Of a stretch of DNA of 5,065 nt, positions 1 through 4,861 are shown in pieces. Each line of letters opens with the position of its first letter. The stretch's first letter is position 1. Position numbers and translations under genes: made by a program. The DNA comes from Candidatus Gorgonimonas leptogorgiae. GTDB lineage: Bacteria > Pseudomonadota > Gammaproteobacteria > Pseudomonadales > Endozoicomonadaceae. The notes below the pieces were generated by a model. It worked only from the letters and a program-made list of their open reading frames with translations. It had not been told where the DNA came from and searched no databases. The stretch covers positions 1 through 5,065 of the forward strand of contig CAKNAD010000211.1 of assembly GCA_929200515.1 (NCBI GenBank). The letters are read 5' to 3'.

Positions 1-60
1 TTAAACCATTTTACTTAGCCCTGAAACCTAGCATTTTCATCTGCCACGTGTATAAATCTT
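1..60. repeat. Partial copy 1 of the diverged intergenic (leader) repeat
   Basis: Bases 7-29 match 3551-3573 at 21 of 23 positions, and the homology continues more weakly through the block ending in the 17-bp motif at 41-57. In the second place (3551-3630) this segment is followed by the leader of a secreted-protein gene; here it runs directly into another repeat copy instead. It is noncoding: all frames are interrupted by stops. The repeat was found by eye, so its exact ends are uncertain, and it may begin before the window. Confidence 0.55.
41..57 (+). repeat. 17-bp junction motif, copy a
   Basis: The sequence ctgccacgtgtataaat shares its first 14 bases exactly with the reverse complement of 4490-4506, and 13 of those 14 with 197-210. 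It lies where repeat copy 1 ends and copy 2 begins. Its GC-rich head (ctgccacgtg) is unusual in this AT-rich DNA, so chance recurrence is unlikely. Its role is unknown; a recombination site or the terminal sequence of a mobile unit is possible. Confidence 0.6.
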
Positions 61-74
61 TTTAATTGCTCTCA

Positions 75-103
75 CAGGATAAATTTTTTAAGCTTTTATC
101 CTG
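75..103. repeat. Hairpin with 9-bp perfect stem inside repeat copy 2
   Basis: Bases 75-83 (caggataaa) pair with 95-103 (tttatcctg) around an 11-base loop. No T-run follows the stem on either strand, so it is not a convincing intrinsic terminator, although it lies downstream of the large minus-strand gene and could mark or stabilise that transcript's 3' end. The equivalent position in copy 4 (about 4520-4550) does not keep the complementarity. Confidence 0.5.
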
Positions 104-196
104 CGTTAGTATTTCTTGATTTAATCAACATTAAAACTGCGAAGCACCGACTTGGCTAAAAACTTATAATCACTTGCTGAAAACCTGCATTTCCAA

Positions 197-213
197 CTGC
201 CACCTGTATATAC
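197..213 (+). repeat. 17-bp junction motif, copy b (left inverted-repeat arm)
   Basis: The sequence ctgccacctgtatatac is the reverse complement of 4490-4506 except for one base, forming an inverted repeat about 4.3 kb apart. It sits at the end of repeat copy 2 and three bases before the stop codon of the large gene. No clear target-site duplication is seen outside the two arms. It could be the terminus of a mobile or invertible segment, or simply a conserved part of the intergenic repeat that lies in opposite orientations. Confidence 0.6.
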
Positions 214-215
214 CA

Positions 216-3200
216 CTATAAATTAGTTGCATTAAGGCGGCTATTGAATAAAAACATAAAATTTAATAGTGCTAATAAAGGGAATTTACCACCTAGTCCA
301 AGATTACTTCCTGTATAATGATACTGTTGTTGACTATCAAAATACCCAATAAATCCCAATGGGTATTGAATATTATTAGGTATTATATAAGGCTCATATA
401 AAAATAAAGACAACTGTCTTTGATTAACATGAACTGCAAAACAATCTTTTAATTCACTTGTTGGGTCGATAGTTATATTCTGGTTATCTACTATTATTTT
501 AGGCTGTTCTGCCGTCCAGTAAATAATTTCTGTAACTGCACGATCTAACCAGTTATTATAATCTGCATCTGATAACCGCATAAACTGTTGTAAATTAGTT
601 TCTTTATTTTGTATTCTACCTGTTAAAAAAGCAGTAAAAATTTGTTCGAGAAACTCAGCAGTATGTTGTTTACAATCTTCGTTTTTATAATGATAATCAA
701 ATGAATAATTGTGTAATCGTGCGTATAGTAATACAGTGGCTAATAAGCACTCACATATAGTATTTGCAGCAAGAATTTGTTGTTGAATTGTTATAAAAGA
801 TCTTAATTCTAGGTGGCTTTTGGTTAAAGGATTAGTTAGATTGCCTGCTATTTCAAAATCACCTAAATCACGTAATCCTGTATAGCCATAATCTGGTCTT
901 TCAGTGGCTATAGTATCCCAGTTTTCTAGTCTGCCTGTTGGGCGAATAGAAGTTATATTTGAGTAGATATAATTTTGAGCTGGCTTTCTAGAGGGTAACT
1001 GTCTCAACATCATGGCTAAAGCCCCCCAACAACGCCTTGATCCAGTATCGTGGTATGCTGGTAAAGTACTAGTATAGAAGATACCTTCTGCCATAAATAC
1101 TCCTAGATCATGGCACGCTTTTAATAATCCAGTTTCGGGTGCTAGAAATGGTTGCTCGCTTTTAGTATCTAGTTTATGTGCGTATTGCAGGTAGTTTTTA
1201 TCTGCAGAAAAAACTAATACGTCAACACATTCAGTGCCATTGTCATCTATATATTTTTCTATGCTATCTTCAGTTTTTAAAGCACATTGTGGTAAATCTA
1301 CAACGGGTAAGCGCACCATTTTTGTTATAACTGGTATGTCGCTTTTTAATCTGTTTTTAACCTCGTTACCCTCAAGAGTCGTATTTAAAAAATTTAAAAC
1401 ATGTGCCTCTTTAATAAAATCATTTAAATCTTCATTTTGCCTTCTTATTTTATAAAAAACGGCTGTTGTCGAATTTGTAGAGTCTACTTGTATGGTTCTG
1501 CCACCCGTTACTTTTGCATTAGTAAAAATATTTTCAGTGTCATTTAATGGTAATTTTGTTATTGTTGCGTTATTTATATAATTTGTTAAGGCTTGTGCTG
1601 TTTTAGATAATATTAATTTATTAGGATTGCTGTACTTATAACAGCTAGATAATAAATCAGTAATAAATGCTGTTGGTATATTTGATTTTAATGGATTTGT
1701 TTTATCGTATAACTCACTAGCTAATGCCTGCGGAAAGTAAAAATTTCCTGATATTAAATCATCATATAGTTGATTTTTAAAATTATTTGGTATTTTAGTT
1801 GATTTTAATATTTGTATAGAGAAACAAGAAAATTTTGCACAACACTGCACTGAATAGATCAAGATTTTATTTTTAAGATTTTCATTAAATAATTCATATG
1901 CAAATAAATCCTCTATAAAATCAACATCAAATCCATTATTTTGTACATACTCATCTATTAAAGTTGTTAATACCTCTTGATTAAATATTTCATCTGGAAT
2001 TTCATTCATATATTTTCTGCTGACATTAGTGCATAAGTAAATCCACATTTTTAAACTTCTATGCTCTTTAGGTATATTTTGTATAAAAAAACTCTTTTTA
2101 TCTTTATAACTAGTGACTTCTTGTGTTGTAGCAGTGCATCGTGGTTCTGGAGGAAGAATATTATCAAAAAAATATTGATATTGCTCTTTGGTTAATAAGC
2201 TGCTATCTATCATGCATATATTAGTACAATCTTTGGCTAAAATATGTTGAATAATATTTATATTAGCTTTATATTCTGCTGGAAGTCTTTTATACAAAGA
2301 TACATTTTGGTTACAATAGTTTATACACTGTTGTTCTGTTAAATCTTCCTCTAGATAACGGTATAAATCTGGGTTATTATTAATGCTTGTTACTGCTATA
2401 TTTTGAATTTCTGTTTTATAGTCTTTAAAGTAATTATCGATTATAGCTAGCTCTCTAGTTGTAAGATTTTTACTGTTGGCAATTCTTATTAATACTAAAT
2501 CTATATCCATATATTCTTGAGGAATGCAACTAATAGACTTAGTTGCAATTTTTTTTAGCATGTCTTTCGTTATTAGTGATTGATCAAATTGCGATAGTAG
2601 TTTAGGGTTAGATATACAAGATTTAGTAATAAGGCTAGGATTTTCTTTTAGTATAACTAGAGGAAGAAGTTCTACACCTTTAATAAGTTGACTATTTAAC
2701 AATATAGCAGACTCATCATATTGTTCTATTCTATTTATAAATGCTAAGTATAATGTATCACATCTAAATTTTTCAGGTATTAATGCAAAATTTATTTTTT
2801 GTTCCGTAATTATATATATCCAACACATATCAAAAGTTTTAAAATCATCGCTAAAATAATTAAAATATGATTTTGACTCTGCGAATGCATTATTACACAT
2901 TTCTGGAGTTTGTAAATCTACTGGAATATATTTAATAAATTGATAATAACCAAGCTCAATAGCTGTGGTGGCTACAGTAATATCAGTTTTAACAACTTCA
3001 GGCAAATTAATAAAACTTACAATTTGGTTTTTATCTAAATATATAAGAAACTCTGTATTGCCCTTTAATTTAATTAAATCTTCTTTGGTAAATTTATATA
3101 ATTTAGATAATGCAATCAATTGCTTGCAAGTTAATGCGTTAATATCACCATCATTTTTAAAATGTAACACTAGTTCATACTCATTTTTCTCTAGAGGAAT

Positions 3201-3353
3201 GTTACTAACATTAGATAAAATGCTATTATTTGACTTTGTACTAAATTCTGTTTTTGTAGTGATAACTTGTTTTTTTACAGTAGGTTGTGTTGTTGTTTGG
3301 TTGTTATCATTCGTATAAGAAATATTTGTATTTTTGCTTCCTATAGATTCCAT
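216..3353 (-). CDS. Large repeat-containing protein with divergent kinase-like C-terminal region; candidate effector (1045 aa)
   Basis: The gene is intact from ATG (3353-3351) to TAG. The start is supported by GGAGA nine bases upstream, and no upstream alternative is better. There is no signal peptide or clear membrane span. Residues 1-50 are Asn/Thr/Ser-rich and probably disordered. Residues about 115-570 carry about ten degenerate 22-25-residue repeats that typically open with I/L-P-x-E/D-aromatic and continue with a helix (starts near 143, 192, 277, 357, 427, 452, 521 and 559). This pattern recalls DUF4116-type or other alpha-helical repeat arrays, but the assignment is only visual. Residues about 610-840 have kinase-like signatures: G617-G618, AVFYKI with K635, E649 in a following helix, and D829-L-G-D in place of a DFG motif; H748-D749 or H768-D769 might stand for HRD. 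The rest, to 1045, is unrecognised. It is oriented opposite to the secreted-protein cassettes and has its own promoter region. A host-directed effector is a plausible inference, not shown. Specific function is unknown. Confidence 0.85.
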   Translation of the reverse strand: MESIGSKNTNISYTNDNNQTTTQPTVKKQVITTKTEFSTKSNNSILSNVSNIPLEKNEYELVLHFKNDGDINALTCKQLIALSKLYKFTKEDLIKLKGNTEFLIYLDKNQIVSFINLPEVVKTDITVATTAIELGYYQFIKYIPVDLQTPEMCNNAFAESKSYFNYFSDDFKTFDMCWIYIITEQKINFALIPEKFRCDTLYLAFINRIEQYDESAILLNSQLIKGVELLPLVILKENPSLITKSCISNPKLLSQFDQSLITKDMLKKIATKSISCIPQEYMDIDLVLIRIANSKNLTTRELAIIDNYFKDYKTEIQNIAVTSINNNPDLYRYLEEDLTEQQCINYCNQNVSLYKRLPAEYKANINIIQHILAKDCTNICMIDSSLLTKEQYQYFFDNILPPEPRCTATTQEVTSYKDKKSFFIQNIPKEHRSLKMWIYLCTNVSRKYMNEIPDEIFNQEVLTTLIDEYVQNNGFDVDFIEDLFAYELFNENLKNKILIYSVQCCAKFSCFSIQILKSTKIPNNFKNQLYDDLISGNFYFPQALASELYDKTNPLKSNIPTAFITDLLSSCYKYSNPNKLILSKTAQALTNYINNATITKLPLNDTENIFTNAKVTGGRTIQVDSTNSTTAVFYKIRRQNEDLNDFIKEAHVLNFLNTTLEGNEVKNRLKSDIPVITKMVRLPVVDLPQCALKTEDSIEKYIDDNGTECVDVLVFSADKNYLQYAHKLDTKSEQPFLAPETGLLKACHDLGVFMAEGIFYTSTLPAYHDTGSRRCWGALAMMLRQLPSRKPAQNYIYSNITSIRPTGRLENWDTIATERPDYGYTGLRDLGDFEIAGNLTNPLTKSHLELRSFITIQQQILAANTICECLLATVLLYARLHNYSFDYHYKNEDCKQHTAEFLEQIFTAFLTGRIQNKETNLQQFMRLSDADYNNWLDRAVTEIIYWTAEQPKIIVDNQNITIDPTSELKDCFAVHVNQRQLSLFLYEPYIIPNNIQYPLGFIGYFDSQQQYHYTGSNLGLGGKFPLLALLNFMFLFNSRLNATNL

Positions 3354-3362
3354 TGATACTTA

Positions 3363-3367
3363 TCTCC
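3363..3367 (-). promoter_or_regulatory. Shine-Dalgarno site of the large gene
   Basis: The minus strand reads GGAGA nine bases before the ATG at 3353. This is a good match to the anti-SD core and supports this start for the 1045-aa protein. Confidence 0.7.
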
Positions 3368-3369
3368 GT

Positions 3370-3394
3370 ATTATAATAATTAGCCTATTATAAT
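3370..3394 (-). promoter_or_regulatory. Twin ATTATAAT palindromes; candidate -10 box/operator of the large gene
   Basis: The palindromic octamer ATTATAAT occurs at 3370-3377 and 3387-3394, 17 bp apart. Each contains TATAAT on both strands. The minus-strand TATAAT at 3387-3392 would put transcription start near 3380 and leave a 5' leader of about 25 bases that includes the GGAGA site; the one at 3370-3375 is too close to the SD to be useful. No good -35 element is seen. In AT-rich DNA such boxes arise easily, so this is a candidate only. Confidence 0.35.
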
Positions 3395-3459
3395 AAAGAC
3401 TATATTTATCACTTTTAGTTCATAAAATATTTAATTATTACTGTTTTAGTATGAAGATC

Positions 3460-3630
3460 AGGGCAAACGTATCAAGATTATTATCATCCAGCTATTATTT
3501 TCTGTAAATAACCCATAGACATTTTGGCAGTATTTTGCCTTGAATAAAAACATTTTACTTAACCATGAAACCTATAACCTTGAAATTACATGTGTACATA
3601 TCTTTACATTTATTTATCTTTAAGTAAAAA
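3460..3630. repeat. Copy 3 of the intergenic repeat, ending in an exact 33-bp repeat
   Basis: The last 33 bases (3598-3630) are identical to 4661-4693. Bases 3551-3573 match 7-29 at 21 of 23 positions, and gccttg at 3538-3543 lines up with the same word near 4597. Homology before about 3530 is weak, so the left edge is approximate. The copy lies directly upstream of the leader of the broken secreted-protein gene, the same place copy 4 takes upstream of its paralogue, which suggests the repeat and cassette were duplicated together. Confidence 0.65.
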
Positions 3631-3652
3631 CATTATAAGTGTCGTTAATCTA

Positions 3653-3658
3653 TATAAT
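3653..3658 (+). promoter_or_regulatory. Candidate -10 box of the first cassette
   Basis: TATAAT lies at the same aligned position as TACAAT at 4716-4721 upstream of the paralogue; both are flanked by cgtta on the left and aaata on the right. The conserved placement in both leaders is the main support. No convincing -35 hexamer is visible 16-18 bases upstream. It would give a 5' leader of about 100 bases that includes the poly-C tract. Confidence 0.35.
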
Positions 3659-3714
3659 AAATAGAATTAAGATTACAATCTTTATCTAATTACTCAGATC
3701 TTATTAAAAAAATA

Positions 3715-3724
3715 CCCCCCCCCC
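3715..3724 (+). repeat. Ten-base poly-C tract in the cassette leader
   Basis: Ten consecutive C residues stand 36 bases before the ATG at 3761, just after a run of seven A (3706-3712). The aligned leader of the downstream paralogue (around 4773-4776) has only CC at this point. A pure C10 run is exceptional in DNA of this composition. Such tracts are typical of slipped-strand phase-variable loci, where length changes alter promoter spacing or leader structure. Here it lies between the candidate -10 box and the SD, so an effect on transcript leader or translation is the more likely of the two. The run length could also be a sequencing artefact. Confidence 0.75.
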
Positions 3725-3730
3725 TCATTC

Positions 3731-3810
3731 TAAATCATAACATATAACTAAGGCTAACTTATGATATTAACATTGCTGTTACCATTAATATTATCTGGTA
3801 TACAAGCTAA
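3731..3810 (+). repeat. Duplicated leader plus signal-peptide segment (first copy)
   Basis: This segment pairs with 4782-4861. Within it, 3731-3749 (19 bp) and 3783-3810 (28 bp) are identical to 4782-4800 and 4834-4861, and the bases between differ at only a few positions. The high conservation covers the SD, the start codon and the signal-peptide codons, then falls off quickly in the mature part. That is the pattern expected of recently duplicated or gene-converted leader sequences in a family with variable mature proteins. Confidence 0.85.
3750..3753 (+). promoter_or_regulatory. Shine-Dalgarno site of the broken cassette
   Basis: AAGG lies seven bases before the ATG at 3761. The paralogue has GAGG at the same position (4801-4804), also seven bases before its ATG. 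Conservation of spacing supports both start codons, even though the first ORF is only 55 codons long. Confidence 0.6.
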
Positions 3811-4436
3811 CTATAATAACAATACCAGCGTATTAGGAAATGGAACAAGAATACATAATATATCTACTGTGCTACCAGAAGTTAGTACATCCTATCCAGC
3901 AACACATACAACAGCTACCCAATACTGAAAGTTATTCCAAGAATCGACAGTATAGAAATAGCTAACCAATTTCAAGTTTGCATGTTTCAAAAAGTTTTTG
4001 GTAGAAATTTAAACACTACTAAAATACTACAAGAAAATTATATTCCAAAAGTTGCGTATAAGATGTTTTTTGGGATGCCTAACTTTCGATACTGTACAAT
4101 AAATGTAACTATAATTAATTCTATTGCAGGAATAAATGAGAAAAAGGTTCCATGCTTTTATTTAATAAATGTAGATAAAAAACATTGCAATGTATCGTTT
4201 CCTGAAATATCTTGTGATAAAACTAGTATATGTACAAAAAAACTTGTTTGTTGTGATGCTACTAAAATAGAAGAGGTAGAAGAATGTTATGACATTAGGA
4301 CAATAAATAGATGTAATATGGTAAAAACACTGCAACATGCATAGCATTAACTCAACTAAACATTCCTATAAAGAATACTTATAATCCTTGGGGCATATCT
4401 TCTACACCTAATTCAGCAGAAATTACTATACATTAA
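3761..4436 (+). pseudogene. Secreted cysteine-rich protein, broken by two frameshifts
   Basis: Three reading frames must be joined. The first (3761-3928) begins with a 16-residue signal peptide, MILTLLLPLILSGIQA, nearly the same as the paralogue's, then a Thr/Ser/Asn-rich stretch, and stops at TGA 3926. The second frame, open from 3886 to TAG 4342, continues the homology: PILK near 3919-3930 and NQFQVCMFQ at 3967-3993 match PVILK and NQLQACMFQ of the paralogue. It holds the Cys-rich body, including a CC pair near 4249. The third frame (about 4323-4436) adds TCIALTQLNIPI and a YNPWG segment before TAA. One base must be added near 3911-3925 and one near 4323-4335 to restore about 225 residues with 11 cysteines. 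Relative to the paralogue it also lacks about 17 residues before NQFQ, and Lys2 of the signal peptide is Ile. Probably a surface or exported disulfide-bonded protein; family not recognised. Sequencing error is an alternative explanation. A fragment starting at Met 3982 is internal, not a gene start. Confidence 0.75.
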
Positions 4437-4437
4437 A

Positions 4438-4470
4438 TGGTAACATTTATTATTGCTTTTATAGTTACCA
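4438..4470. repeat. Imperfectly placed hairpin just after the broken gene
   Basis: TGGTAAC (4438-4444) pairs with GTTACCA (4464-4470) around a 19-base AT-rich loop, starting two bases after the TAA that ends the third frame. The position fits a transcript end, but no T-run follows, so an intrinsic terminator is not supported. Confidence 0.3.
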
Positions 4471-4489
4471 ACATCTTAAGGTAGAGGAT

Positions 4490-4506
4490 GTATATACACG
4501 TGGCAG
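4490..4506 (-). repeat. 17-bp junction motif, copy c (right inverted-repeat arm)
   Basis: The minus strand reads ctgccacgtgtatatac, matching 197-213 at 16 of 17 bases and 41-57 at its first 14. It lies between the end of the broken gene and the start of repeat copy 4, in the opposite orientation to the other two copies. With 197-213 it frames a segment of about 4.3 kb. Outside the arm the sequence tttacttagtcccc resembles 10-21, so the flank itself belongs to the repeat family. Confidence 0.6.
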
Positions 4507-4693
4507 TTTACTTAGTCCCCAGAGGGTAAATCTTTTTGGCTTTTAAGCTGCGTTACTACTTTTTAATTTAGTACCAATATAAATAGTCAAAGTAGATGCC
4601 TTGTTTAACAAGCCAAAAATTAATTGTTGATAACCAGTAATTTTCAAGTAGAAAGTATATATATCTTTACATTTATTTATCTTTAAGTAAAAA
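4507..4693. repeat. Copy 4 of the intergenic repeat, ending in an exact 33-bp repeat
   Basis: Bases 4661-4693 are identical to 3598-3630. Earlier parts align by eye with 78-214 (gcttttaNNctgcgtta and its surroundings) at roughly 60-65% identity. This copy therefore links the noncoding block at the left edge of the window to the leader repeat of the cassettes. Edges are approximate. Confidence 0.6.
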
Positions 4694-4715
4694 TATATAG
4701 AGTGTCGTTAGTATG

Positions 4716-4721
4716 TACAAT
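4716..4721 (+). promoter_or_regulatory. Candidate -10 box of the second cassette
   Basis: TACAAT stands at the position aligned with TATAAT 3653-3658 in the first leader, about 90 bases before the ATG at 4812. No good -35 hexamer is visible. The support is conserved placement only. Confidence 0.3.
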
Positions 4722-4781
4722 AAATAAAATTATATTCAACTTATAGGTTAGCGATACCAATAAAATAAAAGTTACCTACTT

Positions 4782-4861
4782 TAAATCATAACATATAACT
4801 GAGGTTAACTCATGAAATTAGCATTGCTGTTATCATTAATATTATCTGGTATACAAGCTAA
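4782..4861 (+). repeat. Duplicated leader plus signal-peptide segment (second copy)
   Basis: This is the partner of 3731-3810, about 1.05 kb downstream, and it includes the 19-bp and 28-bp exact matches to that segment. It covers the SD (GAGG at 4801-4804), the ATG and the whole signal-peptide coding sequence of the second cassette. Confidence 0.85.
4801..4804 (+). promoter_or_regulatory. Shine-Dalgarno site of the second cassette
   Basis: GAGG lies seven bases before the ATG at 4812, the same spacing as AAGG before the first cassette. It fixes the start of the paralogue. Confidence 0.65.

Larger units (their letters stand above)
61..214. repeat. Copy 2 of the diverged intergenic repeat
   Basis: This block aligns by eye with about 4510-4665. 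Shared landmarks are ggNtaaat, gcttttaNNctgcgtta, a following T-rich stretch with atttaNt, and an end with aacc.gNattt and a gtatata tract. Identity is roughly 60-65%. Its end (171-214) also resembles 20-57, so copies 1 and 2 sit head to tail. It ends two bases before the stop codon of the large minus-strand gene, where other copies would continue into a secreted-protein leader. No gene is seen in bases 1-215. Confidence 0.5.
3354..3760. other. 407-bp intergenic region between divergent genes
   Basis: The region separates the start of the large minus-strand gene from the start of the secreted-protein cassette on the plus strand. No protein-coding gene is supported. It holds, in order, the SD and AT palindromes of the large gene (3363-3394), a less structured stretch (3395-3460), repeat copy 3 (about 3460-3630), a candidate -10 box (3653-3658), a ten-C tract (3715-3724) and the conserved SD-containing leader (3731-3760). 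Confidence 0.7.
4437..4811. other. 375-bp intergenic region between the two cassettes
   Basis: No protein-coding gene is supported. The region contains the hairpin at 4438-4470, the inverted 17-bp motif at 4490-4506, repeat copy 4 (about 4507-4693) with its exact 33-bp end, a candidate -10 box at 4716-4721, and the conserved leader with SD at 4782-4811. Its organisation parallels 3460-3760, apart from the missing poly-C tract. Confidence 0.7.

Noticed and set aside
1..214. CRISPR array
   Set aside because: The repeats are long, diverged and few, without short identical repeats alternating with unique spacers of constant size.
1234..1455. Plus-strand ORF of 73 codons
   Set aside because: It lies fully antisense to the large intact gene, has no supporting SD or recognisable protein, and reads as a low-complexity shadow.
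2965..3318. Plus-strand ORF of 117 codons
   Set aside because: It is antisense to the N-terminal part of the large gene; its hydrophobic composition follows from the Asn/Lys/Thr-rich codons on the other strand.
3451..3507. Short plus-strand ORF of 18 codons starting with MKIRANVSR
   Set aside because: No SD precedes it, it lies in repeat copy 3, and nothing similar is kept in copy 4.
3905..4335. Programmed -1 ribosomal frameshifting joining the three frames
   Set aside because: No canonical X-XXY-YYZ heptamer lies in frame at either break; the A-run at 4323-4327 is only partly suitable, and a gene needing two such events is unlikely. Mutation or sequencing error is simpler.
4162..4347. Minus-strand ORF of 61 codons
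   Set aside because: It is antisense to the Cys-rich body of the broken cassette, which is supported by homology to the downstream copy.
4438..4470. Intrinsic terminator after the broken cassette
   Set aside because: The stem is only 7 bp with a 19-base loop and has no following T-run.
4437..4484. 15-codon hydrophobic ORF (MVTFIIAFIVTNILR) starting right after the TAA of the broken gene
   Set aside because: No SD is present and the sequence is better explained by the AT-rich hairpin region; too short to support.
197..4506. Insertion sequence or composite transposon
   Set aside because: The inverted repeat is suggestive, but neither product inside resembles a transposase or recombinase and no target-site duplication is evident, so it is reported only as a candidate segment.
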